DNA of 64,000 nucleotides from Isoetes taiwanensis (taxonomy: Eukaryota; Streptophyta; Lycopodiopsida; Isoetales; Isoetaceae), in contig JAJEKV010000026.1 in assembly GCA_021234155.1 (NCBI GenBank), positions 246,001-310,000 on the forward strand, given 5' to 3'. The notes under the pieces are model-generated. The model made no database searches, had not been told where the DNA came from, and was given only the letters and a program-made list of their open reading frames with translations. Of the stretch, positions 45,590-56,013 are shown piece by piece; position 1 is the stretch's first letter, and each line of letters starts with the position of its first letter. A program made the translations under genes and the position numbers.

Positions 45590-47280
45590 TGTCTTCGTAT
45601 TTTCTCTCCATTTTTTACTTCGCGAAGGCTCTTGACATTGTACCTCAGGAAAAGTTGTTGGCAAGACTGCGCCAACTGGGGCTTCCTGTGGATATGTGAA
45701 ATGCAGTGTATATAGGCTGTATGAGAGCTGTTCTAGCAGAATGCAGCCAATGGGGCAATCATATCGAGGTCCGACAGGGATGTCCTCTCTCTCTAATGCT
45801 GTTTGGCCTTTACATTGACCAATTGAAAACCTGGCTCGCTGACGGGGGGTGGGGGGAGGGGAAGGAGGTGTGTCAGGGGCAACTAGCTTTTGCATCAAGT
45901 CATCAGGCAGCTCATCTATGCGAATTATGTCGACCTCCTGCCCCACACTCCAGAGGATATGCAGTCTCATTTAGACGCCCTAGACGCATTTTGTCAGGCC
46001 ACAGACATGCGCGTCAATCTGGCCAAGACTAAGGTGGTCCTCATATCATCCTCACGCCACCCTAGACCCCCCTTCATTCACCTATCGGAAGCAGTTGTGG
46101 AGATGACACCCACCTACAAGTACTTGGGAGTGGAGTTTCCTTCTTCACTATGTTGTTTTTTTTGAAGAACTGTGTCAGCAATATATTAAAAGAATGGTAA
46201 TGTTACAAAGCAAGTGAGGAGGAAGGAGAACGGAGGAAGTGAGCATCTTCTCCTGGTGCGGCACTATTGTGGCCATCTCTTCGCCATTGTGTGGCATTTG
46301 GAAAGTCGTCTGTGCATGTAGAGTTGCCCTGGGCACTGTTGTATGGTCTCCGGCCTTTCTTCACTATGTTGGGACACATCCATGCGATTGAGGGTGACAG
46401 CGGGCTGGAAAGCGCTCTATGCAATGCAGAACAACAGCCATAGAGTAGAGCTCTATGATCGGGACCATCAGCCACATCTGTTCAGGGTACTGGTGCTTCT
46501 TCTGTATGGGGTCAAGGTCTCGGGTTCGGTGGTATCCCTGACGACTTGGAATGACTTATAGCAAGTGCAGAAAGCCTTCTTAGAACGGGCACTCGGGATG
46601 AAATCCACGGTCCCATATCAAATCCTGCTGCAAGAGATGGGATTTCTGCCACTTCAAAGAGTAGTCCTTAATAGACACATCGTCTATTTCCAGAAGGTTG
46701 TCAATATGGACGATGCCCGTCTTTTGCACCTGGCTTACATCATAGCAATGGGACCACAGCGGCTCAAGACCTGTTGGAAGGACAAGAGAGCTCAGTAGTT
46801 TTCCAGATGGAATGCGTAGGAGCACAGGTGCATACAGGTGGACACAGAGGCAGAACAGGACAGAGGCATTACCTTAACACTTGTTTCTTTGGTAAGCTTT
46901 GGGACCCTAGGGCGCTGGAGCAGGTAAAATGGCACGTTATAAAGAACACATAAACCCCACACTGGACCGTGGCCCACAACGTTTCCTGCGTTCACATCTG
47001 CCCGTGAAAATGCACAGGCTCATCGCCTCCATTCGCATAGGTGTCCATCATCTTTGAATTGAGACATGCAGGTGGATTGGGGAGCCACGCCAGGATCGGC
47101 TTTGTCAGTGCTGCTAATGGAAGCCATTGAGGATGAATGTCACACTTTTTAGAGCTGTCCAGCATATAATCAGATCCGAGCACGCTACGCTCTCTTGATC
47201 AGACCAAACCAGTCAATACACATGATACTGAGCACGATCTCGATGCATCCACTAAGATCATACGTTTAGGAGGTATGGAT
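45590..47280 (+). mobile_element. LINE relic: reverse transcriptase palm to C-terminal zinc region
   Basis: Shifting frames give AKALDIVPQEKLLARLRQLG, VRQGCPLSLMLFGLYIDQL (RT motif with QGCPLSP changed to QGCPLSL), YANYVDLL in place of the catalytic YADDxxLL, VNLAKTKVVLIS, YKYLGVEF, then ERALGMKSTVPYQILLQEMG and SCPAYNQIRARY near 47155-47185 from the terminal zinc region. The order matches the end of a plant LINE ORF2. Stops, frameshifts and loss of both catalytic aspartates (YANY) show it is dead. The endonuclease is absent. A 201-bp retroposon interrupts it at 46156. Confidence 0.85.
46141..46371 (-). mobile_element. 201-bp LINE-end insertion inside the LINE relic
   Basis: TTCTTCACTATGTTG is present at 46141-46155 and 46357-46371. 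The 201 bp between start with a T-run, so on the minus strand they end TTTAATATATTGCTGAC...GTTCTTC followed by A's, like the L1 3' ends at 54390 and 4637. This is a 5'-truncated, minus-strand L1 copy with a perfect 15-bp TSD. Confidence 0.85.
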
Positions 47281-47337
47281 CTAAGGACTTGCATATGCCC
47301 CTGGACAACCACTTGATGGGCAGGAAATACTTCATGA

Positions 47338-47339
47338 TG

Positions 47340-47371
<32 letters not shown>

Positions 47372-47452
47372 TGTATGTATGTATGTATGTATGTATGTAT
47401 GTATGTATGTATGTATGTATGTATGTATGTATGTATGTATGTATGTATGTTT
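47338..47452. repeat. (TATG)n microsatellite
   Basis: About 27 uninterrupted TATG tetranucleotides next to the end of the LINE relic. Confidence 0.98.
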
Positions 47453-47499
47453 GTCAATAGTCTTATTGCTGCCATGATTTTTCCCTCGAAAACCCTTCG

Positions 47500-48240
47500 G
47501 GGCGAGGGTTTTTTTAACTTGGACAGCAATACGCCCGCTGTGCTCTTCTATTAGGTTCCATAGGCTGATTGGCCTCCGTGGACAATAAAAATCATTCCAT
47601 TCAATTCAATTCTATCTCTTCATTATCTATATTCTCTACTCTCTATGTACTCTCTCTTTTTTTCTCTTCTCTTCTATCTCATCTTTCTCTATTCTTCTCT
47701 TCTCACTATTTTCTCTTCTCTCTATTCTCTCCTTTCTCTCTTCTCTTTCTCAACTCTTTTATCTCTATTATTCTCCTATTCTCTCTCCATTCTATCTCTA
47801 TTATATTATATCTGTATTCAATTTTATTCTCACTAAATTCTCTCCATATTCTCTCTCCATCTTATCTCCATTATCTCTCTATTCTCTCCCTGTCTATCTT
47901 AATTTACCTCTTCTTTCTTTAATCTCTCTATTTACCTCCCCCTCCCCCCCATATGTCCTCATAGATGCTGCCAATGCGGCATGACGTGAAAAATGATGTT
48001 TGTCTGCCTGCCTGCCTGTTTGTCTGTCTGTCACCCCCTTCCCTCTTCCCCTCCTTTTCACTTCATTCTCTGTGATATTCTCTATATTCTCTCTCTTCGC
48101 TCTGAATTATATATTTTCTCTCTTTCTTCTATATTCTCTCTACTTTCTCTCTTTCTTCCTTCTTCGATAGATTGGAATCAAGATTATACCTATAACATGT
48201 GCAATACATCCTAAATCTCTTTCTCTTACCTCCTCTCTCT
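47500..48240. repeat. LINE 3' end, pyrimidine-rich low-complexity DNA and a partial SINE
   Basis: CGTGGACAATAAAAATC at 47577-47593 followed by an ATTCAATTC-type tail closes a LINE or SINE. Then CT-rich TCTCTATTCTC-type sequence runs to about 47940. CATATGTCCTCATAGATGCTGCC to GACGTGAAAA at 47950-47990, followed by (CTGC)n, is the 3' half of the SINE at 49865. Confidence 0.7.
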
Positions 48241-48241
48241 C

Positions 48242-49465
48242 TTGTCCAAAGTTTTTAGGTTTGGGCTTAAGAAAATGTTGTATAAAACTTTAGTGCAGTT
48301 AGTTGTGTTATACGGATGTGAGGTATGGGGGCCAGGCCTATCTCTCAGGATGTGGAAAAAGATAGAAAGAATTCAGAAGAAATTTCTTCATATAGAATTA
48401 GGGGTAAAGACGCAAACCCCCTATGAAATGATGATGGCTGAATGTGGAATGTTGCATTTGGAGGGTGAAGCACTTTGCCGCTTCCTCACATACCTAACTA
48501 AGGTTGGAGGTTTGAGGGAAGATAGTTACCCCAGGTTAGCTTTAAAGGCCACGTTTGACAAAGGGTGGTATGCAGAGGGCATAGCTTGGTTACACAAGTG
48601 GGGGATGCAGATTGATGATTTGATGAGAAATAAAGATAGAATCCGAGAATGGGTAAAAGAGTCTATACTGGGAAGAATATGGTCTAACCCCCGCACGAAA
48701 ATGCAGCATTACAGAATAATTATGAACCCAAATCTGCAAGAGATGCAATATTTGAATGCAGATGTTACCCTAAATAAGCGCCACACTATATGTAGGATGA
48801 GGCTAAGTGCGCACCATCTTGGGGTTGAAGTAGGTAGATGGTACAATATTCAAAGAGAATACAGGACTTGCAGAGCGTGTGGAACAGACGAGGTAAAGAT
48901 GAGACACATTCGATCCTACAGTGCCCAGCATATCAAACGCTCCGAGATAGATATGGCATTCAATCACAAACGCTTTGGCAGTTTTTTGAGCTTGATGCTT
49001 CTATTACTGGTAGCTTTTTGATACAACTATTAAAAATAAGAGATGCATGTATCAGTAGAAATACTTTAGAATGTAGTGATGACGAGATAGAGGAGAGGGA
49101 TGATGGGGACCTTGATGAAGGCCCATCTGATCCCGGGGATGTCACATAGTTTAAGGCGTATATACCATGTGAGTGAAAGGGGTGAGTTTTTTTTTACCCT
49201 AAATCGTATGTATAAATACGGATAGGGGCTTGGCTAGGGGGTTTTCTAGGGAGGAATCCAGTGTAATATGTATACGGGAAGGGGCGTTTAGAAGGTTGGA
49301 CAAGGCGTATTAACGCACGTGGCATATCACCTTTATAGTAGGTGAAACCCCCGGGCATCTGATACAGATGCCTTGTATGAGGATTATGTAATTACTGTAA
49401 ACGTCTAATAGACCTGATGGTCTCAATAGACGTAATAAACACTTCACTTCACTTCACTTCTTAGC
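48242..49465 (+). mobile_element. LINE relic: ORF2 C-terminal third with zinc region
   Basis: An open stretch of about 200 codons (from 48242) reads KTLVQLVVLYGCEVWGPGLS (the LYGxExWG block after the reverse transcriptase), then ERIQKKFLHIELGVKTQTPY and MMMAECGMLHLEGEALCRFL. Near 48880 CRACGTDEV starts the terminal zinc motif; a frameshift at about 48895 moves the continuation (ETHSILQCPAYQTLRDRYGI) to another frame ending at 49147. The 3'UTR ends TAATAAACACTTCACTTC with an (ACTTC)n tail at about 49437-49460. It is longer and better kept than the 45590 relic and belongs to a similar clade. Confidence 0.85.
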
Positions 49466-49629
49466 CTCTCTCTCTCTCCTCTCCCCATTCAATATATTCT
49501 CTTTTGTCTCTAAGTCATCTTCTTTATCTCTCTCCATTCTCTACTCTTTATGTGCTTTTCCCTCTCTATGTTTCTATCTCTTTTTTGCTCTCTCTATCTA
49601 TCTCTCTATTTCTCTCTTCTCTTTTTTAT

Positions 49630-49817
49630 CTGAAGTCACGGATTCAACACCTCATTGTGAAATTGACCATGAATTATTGTAAAGTTGGTGGGGGAAGGAC
49701 CCACTTCAGCCATGATGGTGGGGGGCAGGACCCATCTGGGTGTGTTGTTAAGTTTCCCATAAGCTATAGCTGCCCGTGGACATTAAAATTCATCATCATT
49801 ATTATCATCATCATCTC
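49630..49817 (+). mobile_element. tRNA-derived SINE, copy 1
   Basis: A B-box-like CACGGATTCAACACC (49637) is followed by a body shared with the copy at 50035 (GTGGGGGAAGGACCCACTTC, CAGGACCCATCTGGGTG), then CGTGGACATTAAAATTC and a (CAT)n tail. The A box is not clear, so the 5' end may be truncated. Confidence 0.7.
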
Positions 49818-49864
49818 TAAATGCTCTTCTTTCAATTTCATTTATGTTTTTTCTATTCTCCCTT

Positions 49865-50002
49865 GTTTGGTTTAGAGGCTAGTCCATTCGGTTAGCAATT
49901 AAGAGATCTTGTGTTCAAGTTTTTGAGAGTTCGTCATATGTCCTCATGGATATTGCCAATTGGCATGACGTGAAAATACTATCTTTCTATCTATCTATCC
50001 CT
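49865..50002 (+). mobile_element. tRNA-derived SINE, copy 2 (different body)
   Basis: TGGTTTAGAGGCTAGTCCAT (A-box-like, 49868) and AGATCTTGTGTTCAAGTTTT (B-box-like, about 49905) are spaced as in a tRNA head. The body ATATGTCCTCATGGATATTG...GCATGACGTGAAAATAC ends in (CTAT)n. The body matches the partial copy at 47950. Confidence 0.7.
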
Positions 50003-50019
50003 TTTGTCTCTCTCTTCTC

Positions 50020-50215
50020 TAAACCTTAAACTGCCATGCCTAAGCTCACGGGTTCAATGTCTCATTCTGAAAGTAGTCATGATCATTGTAAAATTAGTGG
50101 GGGAAAGACCCACTTCGGCCATGTGCAGTGCTAGTGGCAGGTCCCATCTGAGTGCGATTGCATAAATTTTGGCTTCTCGTGGACAACAAAAACTGTCTAT
50201 CTATCTCTTCATTCT
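50020..50215 (+). mobile_element. tRNA-derived SINE, copy 3
   Basis: B box CTCACGGGTTCAATGTCTC (50045), the same body as copy 1 (GTGGGGGAAAGACCCACTTC, CAGGTCCCATCTGAGTG), CGTGGACAACAAAAACTG and a (CTAT)n tail. Confidence 0.75.
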
Positions 50216-50399
50216 CTATGTTCTCTCTCTTTTTATTCTCAACATCAGCCTCACAATGATAGAATGGTTTCTTGTGAGGGTGATAAAATGAGTTTTCCAG
50301 CAGATCTAAAATTGGCATCGAAAAAGCTAAAAATCTTAGTCCATGATCACTTAAAAATTTACTAAAAAGTTTTTCACCACTGAAAAAAAGAACTAGAAG

Positions 50400-50555
50400 T
50401 TATAACTGTTAGATCTTTCAATATATCTAGATGCTCCAAGATGCCAAAACCCACTCTCTCCCTAATGAATTGCCCCTATAACTGTTAGATCTTTCAATAT
50501 ATCTAGATGCTCCAAGATGCCAAAACCCACTCTTTCCCTAATGAATTGCCCCTTA
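50400..50555. repeat. 76-bp tandem duplication
   Basis: The unit TATAACTGTTAGATCTTTCA ... CTAATGAATTGCCCC is present twice with a single difference. Confidence 0.9.
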
Positions 50556-50572
50556 ATGGGGGGCAATCCAGC

Positions 50573-51226
50573 AAGTCATGTAGATCGTGTACTGGTGTAA
50601 GCCCTTGCTAGCTCATGCTAATTACAAATATAGTGCCTTCCAGTTTGGCAGTAAAATATGTAACCTATAAGCAAACTTGGTATAGAACCAGATTTGACTC
50701 CTAATGCATTGATAATAAAGACTTTCAACATGCTCTTGACTATTCAATTTGTTATTGTTTATGAACTCCTCCCCTTCATGAAATACTATGGAAACATGTG
50801 TACCTATAAGACTTTATTCCAAAACTTTACCTCAAGGAAATCACTTTAAAAGGTCATCAGAAGTATGATGATACAGACTGTACCTACGTAAAAGATAATA
50901 CATCTGCTCAAGAGTCTTGCTAGGTTTCAAACAGGATGAGAAATGGCTTGCCTACTCCTGACAATCTTGGCAATGGATGACGACCCATCTACTTGATGCT
51001 ATTCATATCTGTGACTCAGCCTCTGGCGAACTTTTCCTTTGGAGCCTTTGGCAGAAATCTCTAGTTGGTTCAAGGTAAAAATCTGTCTCAATATGGCCGC
51101 CTACATAACCCCAAAAATAAAATGAGATAAACATTTCAATCTAGTTTAGGAGGACCTGCTAATTCTTGTTGAGGAAGGGGCTCTTGCTTTGATTGTGAAT
51201 TTTAGACCATTTATGTATGTGGCCAT
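50573..51226 (+). repeat. JAZ 3' flank, block B (copy 1)
   Basis: Aligns with 52160-52805 over its whole length (AAGTCATGTAGA, TCTGCTCAAG, CTAGGTTTCAAA, TTCTTGTTGAGGA). It is the continuation of block A, displaced by the insertion. Confidence 0.8.
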
Positions 51227-51239
51227 TCATCTATGTATT

Positions 51240-52160
51240 CACTAAAAGTTAAGACTATGATATTATTATGCATAAACTAATTTACTCAAAAACTTCTAAT
51301 TAAGTAGTGCCAATGGGGACGAACAATTAAGATTCTCCAGAAACTTTCACGGTAGATAGACTAACTAACATGGATGGATTCTTTGGCAGAATAAGGGAAC
51401 ATGGACCTTACGCAAAGGAAGGACTGGAGTGCACATCTAGGTCCAGAGGCAAAGCCAACCCAAGTGCCATAGTAGGCCTCGCAGGGGCAACAATGATTTT
51501 GGATCTAACCGAGGATAGTAAATGATGTTATGATATGAGCAATGTTGTGTGATATGAGCATTTCATGTGCTGGTCTTTGATTAAATACTAAATGTTCTTC
51601 ACTACCAATTGAAAATGTGTAGGTTCAAAACAAAATAAACAAATTCAGAAAATATCGGGACCTATTGTCACAATTAATTGACTATGAATGGTCCCACATT
51701 TTAGTATATTGGCCTAACACCAAGTCTTTTTCACATTCAAAGGAATCCTCGTCACAAAAAAAAACAAAGATGAATTCACTCTTTTCTAGTGAAGCCCATT
51801 ATTATTAAGCATAGCTTATATTTTCCCTACATTCATCTCTACTTTGAAATCATCCAATAGATTCTTGGCTAGCACTGGTGCACCAATTTCCAATGCTCAT
51901 CCTTATTACTACTCCAATGGGACACAAAAGTAGCGGGTCAAACATTCTGTCATTGAACCTATGGATTAGGATATGTTTTTAATAGCCTGAGTTTTTATGG
52001 TAAACCAATAGTTTAAATCGAATGGGTCTTGCTTGTCTATCCACAAAATAACATGCAAATATAAAGTAACTTAAATGTTTTTCTTGCTAGAGGACATGCA
52101 TCTGGATGTTGCTTTAAGTGAGTGAGATTTAGTGATAACTACACAAGAATGATTGAAAAC
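51240..52160 (+). repeat. JAZ 3' end duplicate, block A'
   Basis: Copies 41540-42602: part of intron 5, exon 6 and the 3' flank (TTAAGATTCTC, ACTAACTAA, GGTCCCACATTTTA, GGCCTAACACCA, AACTACACAAGAATGA). Confidence 0.85.
51390..51525 (+). pseudogene. Orphan JAZ exon 6
   Basis: Preceded by an intact TTTGGCAG acceptor, it reads IREHGPYAKEGLECTSRSRG and then KANPSAIV to LDLTEDSK and TGA, the same ending as the functional gene. It is 66 nt shorter in two in-frame 33-nt steps; one step corresponds to the SAIAD duplication present only in the intact gene, which may be a gain there. No upstream JAZ exons exist here, so no protein is expected, although the frame is still open, suggesting a recent duplication. 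Confidence 0.88.
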
Positions 52161-52805
52161 AAGTCATGTAGACAGCATGCTGGCATATGCCATTGCTAGC
52201 CCATGGTAGGTACAACCATAATGCCCAAGTCGGCAGCAGATATATATCATACAAGCAAACTTGATATAGAACTATATTTGACTCCGAATGCATAGTAATA
52301 AAAAATTTCAACATGCCCTTGACTATACTATTTGTTATTATTTCCTCCCCTTCATGTAATACTATATAAGCATGTGTGTATATAGGACACAACCATGAAA
52401 CTCTGCCTCAAAGAAATTAGATCAGAAGATCAACAAAAGTGTTCTGACACACTTTTAACCGTTATCTGCCAAAGATAATGACATCTGCTCAAGCATCTCG
52501 CTAGGTTTCAAATCCGATGAGAGATGGCTTGACTACTCCTGACTGTCTTGACGATGTGTGATGACCCACCTACTTGATGTTGCTTCTGATGAGTCTGTCT
52601 CTGACTAGCTTTTCCTTTGGAGCATTTGGCAGAGATGTCTAGTCAATCTAAGGTAAAAGTCTATCTCAGTATGACCTCCTACATCGCCTTAAAAATAAAT
52701 GAGGTTAATACCTCACTCTAGTCTGGGAGTCCATGCTAATTCTTGTTGAGGATGAGGCTCTTGCTTTGATTGTGGATTCTAGACCGTTCATGTATGTAAC
52801 CGCCA
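52160..52805 (+). repeat. JAZ 3' flank, block B' (copy 2)
   Basis: Follows A' without interruption and shows the order before the 8-kb insertion. Confidence 0.8.
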
Positions 52806-53917
52806 ACTATTTCTTCTCTATTGCTCAAATTCAAAAAATCAATTACCCATACTAATACGAATGATCCCAAATACAAATAATTGCATTAAGCTAAGCTGAA
52901 ACCTGCCAATAGCTGTAAAAATACAAGAAAATGAAAGGATAACTATTTTGGCATAACTCAAACCACCAACCAGACCTTAATTCGCAAAAAAAAGGCTTGG
53001 CACGGCAAGGACAATTGGCTTTCAGCAAATCCAGGTCTGCCAGGTCACTATAGTTCTTCTTTACAATCCTTGCTCTATAACAACATAATGACAGATCCAA
53101 GTTCAAAAAGAGTATAGTGCCATTGCCAAACATTCTGCAGCTGCTAACATCCAAACGCTCATATTAACATTACCTTAGTTAAAAACAGTCTCGATGTCCT
53201 TATTTGGATTTCAACCTTTAAATCCTTATACTCAATAACATTTTGGGTTACTCTGCATTCATTCTAAGGCATTCCACACAACTCAATCACAATTAGAATT
53301 GACCCTAAAAGCTTTTTGAGGCTCTCTAGCAACTTAATTGTGCTTAGAGTTGACCCCATATGCATGTAGAGGCTTTCTAACACTCCATGTACAACTCAGG
53401 AATGTTATGTCACCTTCCCCATGTTGTGCCCATGTTGTCTTGGTTTTGGAAAATTTCCAAGATCCCTTATAGACCATCGTACAAACATGGAAAAAGTCAT
53501 ATTAATAAAAAGTTGACCAGTATAGCCATCTAATAAAATTGATATTTTTTAGAAAATAATGGGATGGGAAAAAGGCAACGAAACATTTACAACAAGTTAT
53601 TATTTTTGCCAGTTCCTTTTTCTCCTTAGCTTTTGATTAGGATTTTTGTTTACAGACCGCGGTTGCATTTAGCAGCAAAAAGATGGAGAAGAGCGGATAT
53701 GGTCGGTCGATGATGATCATGCGTCCATTGATTCCAATCAAGTCATTTGCCCATTGCATTTTTTGCTCCTTTACAAAGGACAACATGCAGGTGCAATGCA
53801 ATAGCAAGGCACATTGGGCGAAGGGGATTTTTCTAATTTAGGCTAAGAACATGCCAACATTTGATGAGAGCATCGCCTTGAAGAAGATAAGAAATGAATC
53901 AATAACAAGGTGCTTAC
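52806..53917. other. No gene seen
   Basis: AT-rich DNA. A minus-strand open stretch (53154-52891) has no recognised domain. Confidence 0.4.
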
Positions 53918-54430
53918 AATACTAGACACATGCCCTCTATGTGGGAGGTGGAAACATGCCCTCTATGTGGGAGGCGCCGAGAGACCATTGAGCACTGCTT
54001 TGTCCTATGCACAGAGGTAGGGGCAGCTTGGTCCTGGGTGAGAGCCCTCTTTGGGTCTTCACTGTGCAGTCAGAAGCTTCTCATGGGAGTCTTTCCTAGC
54101 AGTTGGTCAGTGGCCAAGCAGCAGGCGTTCCATTTATGCAGAGCTTGGCTTCTGTGGTTGATTTGGAAAAGACGGAGAGCGAAGGTCTTTCAGAATGCAG
54201 TGCTTAGCCCTTTTCGGTTGGTTCCGATCTTGAGGCATAAGTTGTGGCAGGCTTACCAAGTCTCAAGCTTGTCTGGCACAGTTAAGCGGGAAATTTGGTC
54301 GACATTCTTACAGATTGTGAATCATGATGGGCACTTCATTTCTTAGCACCACACTTATCATTGTACTTGATCACATTCTAGTGGTTTAATATATTCCTAT
54401 ATTCTTCAAAAAAAAAAAATACAAGACACA
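53918..54430 (+). mobile_element. 5'-truncated L1-type LINE with TSD
   Basis: The insertion (53931-54417) carries the C-terminal zinc region ETCPLCGRRRETIEHCFVLC (C-x2-C...H-x4-C) and the Trp/Arg block CRAWLLWLIWKRRRAKVF, then a 3'UTR ending TTTAATATATTCC...TTCTTC plus an A12 tail. AATACTAGACACA (53918-53930) and AATACAAGACACA (54418-54430) are a 13-bp TSD with one mismatch. A 20-bp phrase CATGCCCTCTATGTGGGAGG is duplicated at the truncated 5' end, perhaps a junction artefact. Confidence 0.85.
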
Positions 54431-54914
54431 ATTTACCTTTATAGGCTATACCATGAAATGAATAATAATAATATTAAATGAATAGAACTTCTGATAGTAT
54501 ATCTTAGTGTTCCCGAGAGCCCATGTCTGTTCAACTAGAATAGCTCCTGATCAATGCAGCCACCCCTGTACAATACTTCTTATCTTTATAAGGCATGGAT
54601 CTGGCCGCTATGGCCAGGTTCCTGCCGCTTAGTGCCTCGTGATATCAGTCTCCACTATCTTTGGTGGTTTCTATAAATTTAAATAACAAATGGCTCCAAG
54701 CCATTGCACCGGGTCTAAGGTATATAAGGAAGCAAATAACCATTGTCATTTGTTCCCTTGTAACTATGCTTATTTCAATGTTCACTGAGTTGCTATGCTC
54801 CTTGTGCTTAACTATATTGTACTAAATAATTTGCATGATCTTCCTTCATTCCCCTTTCATGCTAATTTCCTTTGTATCATTTAAATCTCGAATTCCCAGT
54901 CTGTCTTTGAATTT
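54431..54914. other. Probable 3' end of the minus-strand Copia; LTR not delimited
   Basis: On the minus strand the sequence after the RNase H stop runs through GCATGAAAGGGGAATGAAGG (about 54860), a purine tract that could prime second-strand synthesis. No TG...CA LTR is delimited. Confidence 0.35.
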
Positions 54915-55516
54915 CTAAAACTTAAACTCTGATAGTCCTTTAGTTAATACATCTGCCACTTGCTCATGTGTAGAAATGTATTCAACTGTCACCACACCTT
55001 TTGCAACCATTTCCCTAATAAAATGAACATGCAGTTCAATGTGCTTGGTTCTTTGATATAACACTGGATTCCTTGTAATTGCAATGCAGCTTAAGCTATC
55101 AGAATAAAATATTGTAGGCAACTTCTGAACAACCTTTAGCTTATTGAGTAACCGTCTGACCCATGCAATTTCCTTCGCAGCAAGAGTTGTTGAGTTGTAT
55201 TCTGCTTCAGCTGTGGATATGGCAACACTTGATTGTTTCTTGCTTTTCCAAGTAATGACAGCTCCTCCTAGCATCAAGCAAAATCCAGATGTAGATTTTC
55301 TTGTGTCAATGTCACTACCCCAATCAACATCAGCATATCCTTTGAGCAGCTAAATGTCAATCCATGATTCTGTGTATACTTTAGGTATCTCAAAACTCGT
55401 TTTGCAATGGTCCAATGTTGCTGGCCTGGATTATTACTGAACCTGCTCAACAAGTTGACTGTAAAAGCTATTTCTAGTCTGGTACAGTTTGAAAGTAAAT
55501 ATCCAATAAGTTCCAT
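54915..55516 (-). pseudogene. Copia RNase H region
   Basis: HWTIAKRVLRYLKYTQNHGL, then AVITWKSKKQSSVAISTAEA, SDSLSCIAITRNPVLYQRTK and ADVLTKGL, in the order of the Copia polyprotein end. A frame change lies at about 55277. Confidence 0.9.
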
Positions 55517-55656
55517 GTATGGGAATCCTTTCTATTTCCAGTAATTCATTCTGAGTTTTAAGATTGTGGTCACTTGACAGTTTTAAGCCTTGAATGATTA
55601 GAGTTCTGGCAACATTACAGTCCTACATATTGAATCTTTTAAGTGTGCCTACTATA

Positions 55657-55992
55657 TTACTCGTTTGAGTAATTTCGAGGTGTTTTTGGCTCTCTCTCTT
55701 GATATTCCATGCCCAAAAATTTCTTGATTTCCCCTAGATCTGTCATTCTAAATTTTCTGGCCAGAATTTGCTTACATTGATTAAGTATTTCAGTGTCACT
55801 TGGTACTAGAATGTTGTCATCGACATACAAGGCTAGTATGCAGAACTGACTTCCCTTGCTAAGAATGTATAGATTTCCATCATTCAGAAATTTGGTAAAT
55901 CCTTGATCTAGAAGATATTTATCTATGCATTGATACCACATTTTGGGAGACTGTTTGAGCCCATACACTGCACGATTGAGTTTCCATACCAT
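55657..55992 (-). pseudogene. Copia reverse transcriptase C-terminal part
   Basis: LNRAVYGLKQSPKMWYQCID and the catalytic box as LALYVDDNILVPSDTE, then KFRMTDLGEIKKFLGMEY. The aspartates are kept, but the frame is broken on both sides. Confidence 0.9.
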
Positions 55993-56013
55993 GCCTTCCC
56001 CTAGAGTTTCTAA

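Larger units (their letters stand above)
42603..50572. mobile_element. 8-kb insertion splitting the JAZ 3' flank
   Basis: Block A ends at 42602 and block B resumes at 50573, while in the downstream duplicate A' and B' are contiguous (52160). The DNA between is therefore inserted. Near the edges ATTGTCCCCCAT (42620-42631) and ATGGGGGGCAAT (50556-50567) form a 12-bp inverted repeat with one mismatch, and CAATCCA occurs on both sides (42607 and 50564). These may be TIR and TSD of a DNA transposon, but the composition (LINEs, SINEs, microsatellites) suggests a layered insertion. Confidence 0.5.

Noticed and set aside
54600-54640. Possible tRNA or small RNA at CTTTATAAGGCATGGATCTG
   Set aside because: No cloverleaf with paired acceptor arms could be drawn and no A/B box pair was found.
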